From Sulfitobacter sp. S190 (GTDB taxonomy: Bacteria > Pseudomonadota > Alphaproteobacteria > Rhodobacterales > Rhodobacteraceae): a DNA stretch of 64,000 nt. The stretch is from positions 2,728,001-2,792,000 of the forward strand of contig NZ_CP081120.1 in NCBI RefSeq assembly GCF_025141935.1, written 5' to 3'. Of this stretch, positions 1-8,886 are shown piece after piece. How positions within the stretch are numbered: position 1 is the first letter of the stretch; every line of letters starts with the position of its first letter. The position numbers and the translations under genes were made by a program. The notes under the pieces were generated by a model, which saw nothing but the letters and a program-made list of their open reading frames with translations, made no database searches and was not told the origin of the DNA.

Positions 1-73
1 GTTTGAAGCGCTCGACGGGTTTGAACCGATGCCCGCCACGTCCGTTGGCCTGCGCGCCGACACTGCCGCCTGA
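1..73 (+). CDS. 3' end of an unidentified gene
   Basis: An open frame enters from the left edge and stops with TGA at 71-73. Only about 23 residues are visible, ending LRADTAA, which is too little to identify a family. It lies 59 bases upstream of the flavin oxidoreductase on the same strand, so the two could be cotranscribed. That the frame is coding is inferred from its position and reading frame only. Confidence 0.4.
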   Translation, partial: FEALDGFEPMPATSVGLRADTAA

Positions 74-132
74 ATGTCCCCGCCGCTGCGCCACGGGGCA
101 GCGGCACCCCACCCCCATCCGGAGGACCGACC

Positions 133-1755
133 ATGCAAGATATTGATACCCCCTTTCACGCAGGCGAAATCGAAGCGCAAAAACGCGCGGGCGCGGGCGA
201 TGTCGCGTCATGGGCCGCCGGGTTCATCCGCGATGCCATGCCCGACCAGCACCGCGCGTTTTTCAGCAATATGCCGTTCCTCGTCACATCAGGCGAGGAT
301 AGCGCCGGTTTCATCTGGACGACCCTCATCGAAGGACGCGACGGGTTTATCGAATCTCCTGATCCACGCCGGCTCACACTCGACACAGCCATCGATGCGC
401 GCGATCCGCTGGCTGCGGCCTTCAACGCGGGGGCTGACATCGGCGTATTGGGGATCGAACTGGCCAGCCGCAGACGCAATCGCATGTCGGGCACCATCCG
501 CCCCGAGAACGGCAGCTATGTCATCGATGTTCGACAGAGTTTTGGCAATTGTCCGCAGTACATCCACGAACGCACATGGCGGCGCGTGACCGATCATACT
601 CCCGCCGACGCGCTGAGCGGCGATCATCTTACGCCTTCCCAGAGTGCGCTGGTGCGGGGGGCCGATACGCTTTTTATCGGCAGTGGTCACACCGGGCGCG
701 GGGATGCCGCGTCTGACGGTTTCGATGCCTCGCACCGCGGAGGCGCGCCGGGGTTCGTCGAGGTGGCGGCCCCTGACCGCCTGCGCATTCCCGATTATGC
801 GGGCAACAACTTTTTCAACACCATCGGCAATCTGATGACCGATCCACGGATCGGGCTGGTATTTGTCGATTTCGCCACGGGCGGTCTGCTGCACGTCAGC
901 GGGCGCGCACGGGTGGACTGGGCCCCGTCGGGGATGGACAATCCCGCCATCCGCCGCATGATCGACGTGACGGTGGAGCGTGTGATCGAGCGGCCCGCAG
1001 CGCTCTCGCTACGCTGGGCCGCCGATGACGCGGACCTGCGCACGCTGATCGTCCAGCGGAAGGTGGTCGAGGCCGACGGTCTGACATCTTTCTATCTTGC
1101 CGCAGCCGATGGCGACGCGCTTGCCCCGTTCGAGCCGGGACAGCATCTGCCCGTCGAACTGGCGGTTCCGGGCGCGGCTGAACCGGTACGGCGCAGCTAT
1201 TCGCTTTCAGGCCCTGCAGATGCAAAAACCTATCGCCTGACGATCAAACGCGAGGACAAAGGCACCGCATCGCGCTTTTTGCACGACAACATTGCGCAGG
1301 GCGACACCATCGCCGCGCGGCGGCCCTCGGGGGATTTCGTGGTTCCCTGCAGCACCTGCCCGCTGGTGCTGGTAAGTGTCGGCGTCGGGCTGACGCCGAT
1401 GCTCTCGATCCTGCACAGCGTCGCGTCGGAGCAGACAGACAGGCCAGCATGGTACGTCCATGGTGCGCGGGACGGTGCGCAGCACGCCCTTGGTGACGAG
1501 GTCACTCAACTGGCCGCGATGCGCGACAACATACACGTGCACACCGCCTACAGCCGCCCGCGCGACACCGATCTGACCCACGATCAAACCGGCCGGATCA
1601 CCGCACAATCGCTGCTGTCGCTGGGTGCGGGCCCTGACGCGCAGTACATGCTTTGCGGGCCTGCGGCCTTTCTGTCGGACATCCGCACAGGCCTTGAGGA
1701 CGCAGGAGTGCCTGCCGGTAACATCCACTTCGAAACCTTCGGGCCCACCGGCTAG
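133..1755 (+). CDS. PNPOx-like flavin domain fused to ferredoxin-reductase-like domain
   Basis: Predicted two-domain flavoenzyme of 540 residues. Residues about 35-290 resemble the pyridoxamine-5'-phosphate-oxidase split-barrel family, including the family's QSFGNCPQY motif at 135-143. Residues about 305-540 form a ferredoxin-NADP reductase module: FAD-binding RRSYSLS at 353-359, nucleotide-binding GVGLTPM at 417-423, and a CGP motif near the end. Relatives often add a plant-type [2Fe-2S] domain after the reductase part. Here the protein stops directly after the reductase fold (FETFGPTG), so no iron-sulfur relay is present. The ATG at 133 follows a strong GGAGG. The stop overlaps the stop of the convergent LysR gene. 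The substrate is unknown; electron transfer from NAD(P)H through FAD is the family role. Confidence 0.85.
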   Translation: MQDIDTPFHAGEIEAQKRAGAGDVASWAAGFIRDAMPDQHRAFFSNMPFLVTSGEDSAGFIWTTLIEGRDGFIESPDPRRLTLDTAIDARDPLAAAFNAGADIGVLGIELASRRRNRMSGTIRPENGSYVIDVRQSFGNCPQYIHERTWRRVTDHTPADALSGDHLTPSQSALVRGADTLFIGSGHTGRGDAASDGFDASHRGGAPGFVEVAAPDRLRIPDYAGNNFFNTIGNLMTDPRIGLVFVDFATGGLLHVSGRARVDWAPSGMDNPAIRRMIDVTVERVIERPAALSLRWAADDADLRTLIVQRKVVEADGLTSFYLAAADGDALAPFEPGQHLPVELAVPGAAEPVRRSYSLSGPADAKTYRLTIKREDKGTASRFLHDNIAQGDTIAARRPSGDFVVPCSTCPLVLVSVGVGLTPMLSILHSVASEQTDRPAWYVHGARDGAQHALGDEVTQLAAMRDNIHVHTAYSRPRDTDLTHDQTGRITAQSLLSLGAGPDAQYMLCGPAAFLSDIRTGLEDAGVPAGNIHFETFGPTG

Positions 1756-2684
1756 GCCTGCGGGGGCGGCACCACGGTCGCAAGGCCAGCGCCCCCCGTG
1801 CCGAAATGGGCACGACAGGCCGCGGCGAAATCCGCCACCACGCGACGCGGGCGGCTTTTGTCATATCCGACCGACAGGGTCAGCGGCGGCAGCGGATCGG
1901 CAATCGGAACGGCCACAACCCTATCCGCCGCATAGGTTTCGGTACTCAGGGGGTGCATGTTCAGGATGGCACAGCCACGGCCCGCCCCCACAAGGCTGCG
2001 CACCATTTCGGTCGAATTGGCATAGGCCGCGATTTCGAGGTCGTGCGCGTCCAACAGGCTTTGGTAGTAGCCCGATACAACAGGGCGGTTGAGGACAATC
2101 ATCGGCTCACGCGCGATCTGCGCCAGCGATACGGCCTCCAGCTGCGCCAACGGATGTGACAGGGGCAGCAGACAGTAGGGCGGCGCCTGCACCAACGGAT
2201 CAAAGGCCACCGCAGGCTGCGCGACATCGCTGACGAAAAGGATCGCGTCATACGTCCCGTCCAGAAGACCGCTTTGGGCGGCATCATTGTCGCATGCGTC
2301 CAGATGAAGATGCAGGCCGGACCCGTCGGCGGTGATCTGATCCAGAATGCGGGGCAGAAAGGCGGGGGCGATCGGCGCGTAATACCCGATGCGCAGCGTA
2401 CCGCCTGCCCCATGTCGCAAATCAGCGCCCTGAACCATGACCGCGCGGTATTCCTCCAGCAGCCGGTCAATCTTGGCGGCGACGACACGCCCGCTGGCTG
2501 TGGGCTGTATCCCGCGGGCGCGCTGCCGTGTGACCAGCGTCAGGTCAAACGCGGCCTCCACCTGATCGATGGCTGCCGATACGGCCGATGCAGCGATATT
2601 CAGCTCGGCCGCCGCGCGGGCGATATTGCCGTGGCGCAAGGCGGCCGTGAAATAGGTCATCGCCTTGAACGACAGGGACATCAT
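1752..2684 (-). CDS. LysR-family transcriptional regulator
   Basis: 310 residues with an N-terminal winged helix-turn-helix (about residues 5-65, including IARAAAELNIAASAVS) followed by a LysR-type effector-binding domain, the usual length for the family. It is transcribed divergently from the sterol-desaturase-like gene at 2784, with about 100 bases between the two starts. It is convergent with the flavin oxidoreductase, overlapping it by four bases at the stop codons. By family habit it probably controls its divergent neighbour, but no effector can be inferred from sequence. Confidence 0.9.
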   Translation of the reverse strand: MMSLSFKAMTYFTAALRHGNIARAAAELNIAASAVSAAIDQVEAAFDLTLVTRQRARGIQPTASGRVVAAKIDRLLEEYRAVMVQGADLRHGAGGTLRIGYYAPIAPAFLPRILDQITADGSGLHLHLDACDNDAAQSGLLDGTYDAILFVSDVAQPAVAFDPLVQAPPYCLLPLSHPLAQLEAVSLAQIAREPMIVLNRPVVSGYYQSLLDAHDLEIAAYANSTEMVRSLVGAGRGCAILNMHPLSTETYAADRVVAVPIADPLPPLTLSVGYDKSRPRRVVADFAAACRAHFGTGGAGLATVVPPPQA

Positions 2685-2783
2685 AACCTCTGATTTTCAG
2701 ATGAAGCTGGACGATAAAAACTGTTTTTCACAGACAGGCCAACCTGTCAAACTGGGCTCGACCACGCACAGAAAGGCTTGGCA

Positions 2784-3767
2784 ATGGAAGATGCACCACT
2801 CAAGGGCTGGAACCACACGCCCGCTGTCCCGATCAAGGTATCGCCGTTTTTCTCATGGCCGCCGCAACCGCGCGAGATGGCAGCATGGGTGTGGAATTCG
2901 TGGTTCCTCATCACCGAAAAGCTGATCATCGTGGGCATTGCGCTGGTGTCCTTCCACTGGTTCCAGCCCCCGCTCGAGCAGACGCGCACGCTCTCGATCG
3001 ACTGGATCGCGCAGATGTATCTGCGAAATCTGGTGTTGATGACTGCCGTTGCAGGCGGCCTGCACCTCTATTTCTACAGCTTCACGCGGCAGGGCAAACA
3101 TCTGCGCTACGATCCGCGCCCGCTGATGAAAAACGGAAAACAGTTCAGCCTCGGCGGCCAGATCCGTGACAACATGTTCTGGACACTGGCCAGCGGCGTG
3201 ACGGTGTGGACGGCCTATGAGGTGCTGATGTTCTGGGCGATGGCCAACGGCTATGCCCCGATGCTGACATGGGCCGCGCATCCCGTGTGGTTCATCGCGT
3301 TGTTTTTCCTGATCCCGATCTGGGAGAGTTTCTATTTCTACTGGATCCACCGTTTGCTGCATGTGCCGTTTCTATACCGCCACGTCCACGCGCTGCATCA
3401 CCGCAACATCAACGTCGGGCCTTGGTCGGGGCTGTCCATGCACCCGGTCGAACACGTCATTTTCCTCGGATCGGTGTTGATCCACTGGGTCGTGGCCGCG
3501 CATCCGGTGCATATCCTCTTCCATCTGCAATACTATGCCCTGACAGCCGCCACCACGCACACCGGCTTCGAAGGGCTGGTGGTCAAGGACAAGAACCGCC
3601 TCGCACTGGGCACCTTCCACCACCAGATGCACCACCGCTATTTCGAGTGTAACTACGGATCGCTCGAAATTCCGTGGGACAAGCTCTTTGGATCGTTCCA
3701 CGATGGGACACAGGCCGCCGATGCGATGATCCGCGAGCGGCGGCGCCGGATGAACACACCCACCTGA
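2784..3767 (+). CDS. sterol desaturase/fatty acid hydroxylase family protein
   Basis: Membrane di-iron oxygenase family protein of 327 residues. Several hydrophobic segments (about 40-60, 80-100, 135-155, 165-185 and 225-255) anchor it. The di-iron histidine clusters are present: HRLLH at 189-193, HVHALHH at 200-206 and HHQMHH at 279-284. Such enzymes hydroxylate or desaturate lipids or sterols at the membrane; the substrate here is unknown. I chose the ATG at 2784 over a TTG at 2778 because GAAAGG at 2771-2776 is correctly spaced only for the ATG. The gene is divergent from a LysR regulator. About 200 bases follow before creatinase, with no convincing terminator. Confidence 0.88.
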   Translation: MEDAPLKGWNHTPAVPIKVSPFFSWPPQPREMAAWVWNSWFLITEKLIIVGIALVSFHWFQPPLEQTRTLSIDWIAQMYLRNLVLMTAVAGGLHLYFYSFTRQGKHLRYDPRPLMKNGKQFSLGGQIRDNMFWTLASGVTVWTAYEVLMFWAMANGYAPMLTWAAHPVWFIALFFLIPIWESFYFYWIHRLLHVPFLYRHVHALHHRNINVGPWSGLSMHPVEHVIFLGSVLIHWVVAAHPVHILFHLQYYALTAATTHTGFEGLVVKDKNRLALGTFHHQMHHRYFECNYGSLEIPWDKLFGSFHDGTQAADAMIRERRRRMNTPT

Positions 3768-3971
3768 GCCGCCGCGCACAAAAAGCTTGATTGCTGCGAT
3801 ATCTTGCGCCTAAGAAGTGCGCAGGGAGCGGCGATGGCGTCGCCTCCGGCAATGCGCCGGACAAGCTCCCCACCCCATCCTGAACGCCGGGATCTTGCTT
3901 TGCCGTTGCACACGGCGGGGAAGGTCAAAGCCCTTCCTGTTCGTGTCGCATGGCCTGAACAGGAGCTTACG

Positions 3972-5207
3972 ATGGACGGAAATTCCACCCTTCGCACAGA
4001 TACTTCCAACCGCCCGACCCAGTACCGGTTTCACCAGGGCGACAAACAACTGCCCTTTGCCGATACCGAATATGAGGCCCGGCTTGCCGGATTGCGCCGG
4101 ATCATGGCCCGCGACGGTATCGACGCCTGTGTGCTCACCTCGATGCACAACATCGCGTATTATTCCGGGTTTCTTTATTGCGCCTTCGGGCGGCCCTATG
4201 CGCAAGTGGTCACGGCAACCCAGACGGTCACCATCAGCGCGGGCATCGACGCGGCACAGCCGTGGCGGCGCGGCTACGGCGACAACATCACCTACACCGA
4301 CTGGCAGCGGAACAACTACTGGCGCGCCATCGAGACGGTGACGGGAAAGCAACGCGTGATCGGCTATGAAGGCGACCATCTTGCCACGACGCAAATGGGA
4401 CTTCTGACCGAGTTCTTGAACCCTGCGCGCACGATTGACATTGCCCCTGCGACGATGACCCAGCGGTGCCACAAATCGGCAGCTGAAATCGCGTTGATCC
4501 GGGCCGGTGCGGCGACTGCGGATGTGGGCGGGTACGCCATCCGCGATGCAATCCGCGCAGGCGCCCGCGAAATCGACGTGGCAATGGCAGGGCGCGATGC
4601 GATGGAGCTCGAGATTGCCCGCCGCTTTCCCGACGCGGAATACCGCGACACATGGGTCTGGTTCCAGTCCGGCATCAACACCGACGGTGCCCATAACCCC
4701 GTCACCAGCCGCGCCCTGATGTCCGGCGACATTCTGAGCCTCAACACCTTCCCGATGATTTCGGGCTATTATACCGCATTGGAGCGGACGCTTTTCGTCG
4801 ACAGCGTTGACCCCGCGTCGCTGGCCATCTGGGAGGCGAACGTCGCCGCGCACGAACTGGGGATCAGCCTGCTTAAACCCGGCATGTCCTGTGCGCAGGT
4901 CACCCACCGGATCAACGCCTTTTTCGAAGAACGTGACCTGCTGCAATACCGCAGCTTTGGCTACGGCCATTCGTTCGGCGTGCTGAGCCACTACTACGGC
5001 CGCGAGGCCGGGCTCGAACTGCGCGAAGACGTCGATACGGTTCTGGAACCCGGCATGGTGATTTCGATGGAACCGATGTTGACGATCCCCGAAGGGATGG
5101 CCGGTGCAGGCGGATACCGCGAACACGATATCCTGATCATCACTGAGGACGGCAACGAAAACATCACCGGCTTCCCTTACGGACCCGAACACAACGTCGT
5201 CGGATAG
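3972..5207 (+). CDS. creatinase (creatine amidinohydrolase)
   Basis: Hydrolyses creatine to sarcosine and urea (EC 3.5.3.3), a cytoplasmic M24 'pita-bread' fold enzyme that needs no metal. The 411-residue product resembles Pseudomonas creatinase closely along its whole length, with shared blocks such as FLYCAFGRPYA, WFQSGINTDGAHNPVT and FGYGHSFG. The catalytic residues of the family are in place: His241 (GAHNP), Glu271 (ALERT) and Glu367 (SMEPM). The ATG at 3972 follows AGGAGC and matches the family's start; an in-frame extension upstream to 3804 has no homologous content. It is convergent with the hydantoinase/oxoprolinase fusion. Its product urea links it to nitrogen use, with a urea importer about 9 kb away. 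Confidence 0.93.
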   Translation: MDGNSTLRTDTSNRPTQYRFHQGDKQLPFADTEYEARLAGLRRIMARDGIDACVLTSMHNIAYYSGFLYCAFGRPYAQVVTATQTVTISAGIDAAQPWRRGYGDNITYTDWQRNNYWRAIETVTGKQRVIGYEGDHLATTQMGLLTEFLNPARTIDIAPATMTQRCHKSAAEIALIRAGAATADVGGYAIRDAIRAGAREIDVAMAGRDAMELEIARRFPDAEYRDTWVWFQSGINTDGAHNPVTSRALMSGDILSLNTFPMISGYYTALERTLFVDSVDPASLAIWEANVAAHELGISLLKPGMSCAQVTHRINAFFEERDLLQYRSFGYGHSFGVLSHYYGREAGLELREDVDTVLEPGMVISMEPMLTIPEGMAGAGGYREHDILIITEDGNENITGFPYGPEHNVVG

Positions 5208-5244
5208 GGCACGCGCACCCGAAAGACCGGGCGCGCACGATCGC

Positions 5245-8200
5245 CTATTGGGCGCGCCCGAACCCGCCACCGCCGGGGGTGTGCATGACAAAGACATCCT
5301 GCGCGTCCAGCTCGGCCGCATCGTTGCCCTGCAAGGCTTCGGTGCGTCCGTCAGCGCGGGCAATCGCATTGATGCCCACCTGACCGGGTGCACCACCCGC
5401 ACAGCCTTGCGGCGCACAGACGCGGTGCGATGACAGCACGGTCACGGTCATCGGCTCCAGAAACCGCAGGCGTCTGACAATGCCATCACCGCCGTGGTGT
5501 TTGCCCGCCCCGCCCGAGCCGTGTCTGATGGAAAACTCCTCGACCCGCACCGGAAACCGCGTCTCGAGCACTTCGGGATCGGTCATCCGCGTGTTGGTCA
5601 TATGGCTGTGGACCGCGCTGGTGCCGTCGAAGTCGGGACCAGCCCCCGTGCCTCCGCAGATGGTCTCATAGTTCTGCATCTCTGCGTTGCCATAGACGAA
5701 ATTGTTCATCGTTCCCTGACTGCCCGCAATGACGCCCAATGCCCCGTAAAGCGCATCGGCGATTGCCTGGCTGACCTCGGTGTTGCCCGAAATGACCGCC
5801 GCCGGTGCCTCGGGGTTGATCATCGACCCCTGCGGCACGATCAGCGACAACGGTTTCATGCAGCCTTCGTTCATGGGGATGTCACTGCCCACAAGCGTGC
5901 GGAAGACGTAGAGCACCACCGCGCGGCAAATGGCGAGCGGCGCATTGTAGTTCAGCGGGGATTGCGCCGATGTGCCGGTGAAATCAATCGTGGCACTGCG
6001 CGCCGTGCGGTCAACGGTGATCGCCACACAGATCTGCGCGCCCCCGTCCAGCGGATAGGTGAATGCGCAGTCGTGCAGCACATCGAGCACCCGCCGCACG
6101 CTTTCCTCGGCGTTGTCCTGCACATGACCCATATAGGCGTGCACCCCGTCGATGCCGAATTGGGCGGTGATCTTGCGCAATTCCGCGGCCCCCGTTTCGT
6201 TCGCCGCGATCTGGGCGGCCAGATCGGCCATGTTCTGATCTACGTTGCGGCAGGGATAGGGGCCGGAGCCCAGCAATTCACGCGCGGCGGCGTCTTGCAA
6301 CACGCCTTGGGAGACCAGCTTGAAGTTGTCGATCAACACGCCCTCTTCGGTGATGCTGCGGCTGTCGGGCGGGGCGGAACCGGGTGTCTTGCCGCCGATA
6401 TCCGCATGGTGCCCCCGCGAGGCGACCGTATAGATGATCCGCGTGCCGGTATCGTCAAAGACCGGCGTGATCACCGTGACGTCGGGCAAATGGGTGCCCC
6501 CGTTGAAGGGGTTGTTCATCATGAACACGTCGCCCGGGCGCACGGTGCCCGCGTTCTGCGCCAGAATCGTACGCACGCTTTGCGACATGGAGCCCAGATG
6601 CACCGGCACGTGCGGCGCGTTCGCCACAAGATCACCGTTCTGGTCAAAAATCGCGCAGGAGAAATCGTAGCGTTCCTTGATGTTCACCGAATAGGCCGTG
6701 TTGGCCAGCGTTGCCCCCATCTGCTCGGCGATGGACATGAACAGGTTGTTGAACACCTCGAGCATCACCGGATCGACCTGCGTGCCAATCGCCTCTGCGC
6801 GGGACAGCGGCACGGTGCGGCGCAGCATCAGGTTGCCGCCCGCTTCGCAGGTGGCCTCCCACCCCTCCTCGATCACATTGGTCCCGGTCGGTTCGGTCAC
6901 GATGGCCGGTCCGCTGACCTTTTGGCCAACGCCCATACCGGCGCGGTCCACCAACGGCACCTCGCGCCATGTCTGACCGGTGTAAAGCGTCGCCCGCGCG
7001 GGGGTGGCACCGTCCGCGACGGGATCGGGCAGGGAAACGGTCTCGCCGGTCTTGCCCGCAGCCTCCACCACCAGCATATCGATGATCAGCTGGTCCGTGC
7101 GCGGCAAAAACCCGAACCTTTGGCGGTGCGCCTCCATGAAGGCGTCCTGCATCACCTGTGGTGTGTCAAAGGCGACAGCAAGGCTGCGTTGAGCATCGGC
7201 CGGGCGAATATGCACGGTGCGTGTGGTGTCAATATCGGCCCTGTCGACGCCCTGCTCCGCCACTTCTTGCACAGCCGCGGCCTCCATTTCCGCCAGCGCA
7301 TCGGTCACACCTGCATCTTGCAGATCGCCTTCGAACTGGCGCTCCCGCATGGCGCTTATATCCGCAAGCCCCATGCCAAATGCCGACAGCACGCCCGCAT
7401 AGGGGTGGATGAATATCTGCTCCATACCCAAAGCGTCGGCCACCAGACAGGCGTGCTGCCCGCCTGCCCCGCCAAAACAGTTCATCGTGTACCGCGTCAC
7501 GTCATAGCCACGCTGAACGCTGATCTGCTTGATTGCGTTGGCCATGTTTTCAACCGCGATGCGCAAGAACCCTTCGGCCAGTTCCTCGACCGGCTTGGCG
7601 CTGCCCATTTCGGCGGCCAAGGCTTCGAACCCCGCGCGAACGGCCTCGACGTCCAGCGGCTCGTTCCCGTTCGGGCCGAAAACGCTGGGAAACTGGTCCG
7701 GTTGCAGCTTGCCCAGAAGCACGTTGCAATCCGTCACGGTCAGCGGCCCGCCCCTGCGGTAGGCGGCAGGCCCGGGGTTCGCCCCCGCACTTTCGGGGCC
7801 GACCTGCATCCGGCCATCCCGAAAGCTCAGGATCGATCCGCCGCCTGCGGCAACGGTGTGGATCGACATCATCGGCGCACGCATCCGCACGCCCGCGACT
7901 TCGGTATCGAATGACCGCTCAAAGCGGCCTGCGTAATGGCACACATCGGTCGAGGTACCGCCCATATCGAACCCAATCAGCTTCTCGAGGCCCAGATCGG
8001 CGGCGGTGCGCACCATGCCCACAACCCCGCCCGCAGGCCCCGACAGGATCGCATCGCGCCCGTGAAACATCCGCGCGTCGGTCAGGCCGCCATTGGACTG
8101 CATGAACATCAACCGCTCGCAGCCCCCCGCCCCGGTGCCCAGCGCGGCAGAGACCTGATCGACATACCGGCGCAGGATCGGCGACAGATAGGCATCGACC

Positions 8201-8820
8201 ACCGCCGTGTCGCCGCGGCCCACCAGCTTGATCAACGGGCTGACCTCATGGCTCAGCGAAATCTGCGTAAATCCCACGTCACGGGCCAGCGCACCGATGC
8301 GTTGCTCGTGCGCCGGGTTGAGATAGCTGTGCATCAATGCCACCGCGACAGAACGGTACCCCGCATCGAAGCGCGCCTGCAGCGCGGCCCGCGCCGCGTC
8401 ACCGTCCAGCGGGCGCACAGTGGTGCCATCCGCGGCCAGCCGTTCGTCGACCTCAACGGCGTCATCGTACAACAATTCGGGCAGCTCGATATTCAGATCG
8501 AACAGGCGCGGCCGGTTCTGGTATCCGATCCGCAGAAGATCGCGCAGCCCATTGGTGATGAACAGCGCCGTACGGGTGCCTTTGCGCTCCAGCAACGCGT
8601 TGGTTGCGACGGTCGTGCCCATCTTCACGGCTGCAATGGCGCCGCGCGGAATGTCCTGCTGCGCCTCGAGCCCCATCAGCTCACGCACCCCCTGCACCGC
8701 TGCATCGGCATAGCGTTCGGGGTTCTCGGACAGGAGCTTGTGCGTGCGCAATGACCCTTCGGGGGTGCGCGCCACGATATCGGTAAAGGTGCCACCGCGG
8801 TCGACCCAAAACTGCCACAT
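5245..8820 (-). CDS. HyuA-HyuB fusion, 5-oxoprolinase/hydantoinase family
   Basis: ATP-dependent lactam/imide ring-opening enzyme of 1191 residues, cytoplasmic. The N-terminal HyuA half (about 1-680) opens with WVDRGGTFTDIV and carries the ASKHA-type phosphate motif GFDMGGTSTDVC. The C-terminal HyuB half (about 690-1190) has NNPFNGGTHLPDV and ends GGGGFG. The fused layout and the first residues resemble eukaryotic and bacterial 5-oxoprolinase (5-oxoproline to glutamate), but N-methylhydantoinases share the fold. It is the last gene of a minus-strand set with a TRAP transporter and a D-glutamate cyclase homologue, which favours 5-oxoproline. Creatinase next door keeps N-methylhydantoin possible. 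AGAGGA sits seven bases before the ATG. Confidence 0.88.
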   Translation of the reverse strand: MWQFWVDRGGTFTDIVARTPEGSLRTHKLLSENPERYADAAVQGVRELMGLEAQQDIPRGAIAAVKMGTTVATNALLERKGTRTALFITNGLRDLLRIGYQNRPRLFDLNIELPELLYDDAVEVDERLAADGTTVRPLDGDAARAALQARFDAGYRSVAVALMHSYLNPAHEQRIGALARDVGFTQISLSHEVSPLIKLVGRGDTAVVDAYLSPILRRYVDQVSAALGTGAGGCERLMFMQSNGGLTDARMFHGRDAILSGPAGGVVGMVRTAADLGLEKLIGFDMGGTSTDVCHYAGRFERSFDTEVAGVRMRAPMMSIHTVAAGGGSILSFRDGRMQVGPESAGANPGPAAYRRGGPLTVTDCNVLLGKLQPDQFPSVFGPNGNEPLDVEAVRAGFEALAAEMGSAKPVEELAEGFLRIAVENMANAIKQISVQRGYDVTRYTMNCFGGAGGQHACLVADALGMEQIFIHPYAGVLSAFGMGLADISAMRERQFEGDLQDAGVTDALAEMEAAAVQEVAEQGVDRADIDTTRTVHIRPADAQRSLAVAFDTPQVMQDAFMEAHRQRFGFLPRTDQLIIDMLVVEAAGKTGETVSLPDPVADGATPARATLYTGQTWREVPLVDRAGMGVGQKVSGPAIVTEPTGTNVIEEGWEATCEAGGNLMLRRTVPLSRAEAIGTQVDPVMLEVFNNLFMSIAEQMGATLANTAYSVNIKERYDFSCAIFDQNGDLVANAPHVPVHLGSMSQSVRTILAQNAGTVRPGDVFMMNNPFNGGTHLPDVTVITPVFDDTGTRIIYTVASRGHHADIGGKTPGSAPPDSRSITEEGVLIDNFKLVSQGVLQDAAARELLGSGPYPCRNVDQNMADLAAQIAANETGAAELRKITAQFGIDGVHAYMGHVQDNAEESVRRVLDVLHDCAFTYPLDGGAQICVAITVDRTARSATIDFTGTSAQSPLNYNAPLAICRAVVLYVFRTLVGSDIPMNEGCMKPLSLIVPQGSMINPEAPAAVISGNTEVSQAIADALYGALGVIAGSQGTMNNFVYGNAEMQNYETICGGTGAGPDFDGTSAVHSHMTNTRMTDPEVLETRFPVRVEEFSIRHGSGGAGKHHGGDGIVRRLRFLEPMTVTVLSSHRVCAPQGCAGGAPGQVGINAIARADGRTEALQGNDAAELDAQDVFVMHTPGGGGFGRAQ

Positions 8821-8886
8821 GATAGAGTTCCTCTGTTTGCCGGCGGCGCCGACATTAATTGTGTAATGGATTGCCGGAATTTCCCG

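Noticed and set aside
5228..5260. GC-rich 9-bp stem between creatinase and HyuAB
   Set aside because: It runs into the HyuAB coding end and has no T tract; not a clear terminator.
5494..7914. 806-codon open frame on the plus strand opposite the HyuAB gene
   Set aside because: Product is rich in Arg, His and Gln with no domain; it is the antisense shadow of a GC-rich, clearly homologous gene.
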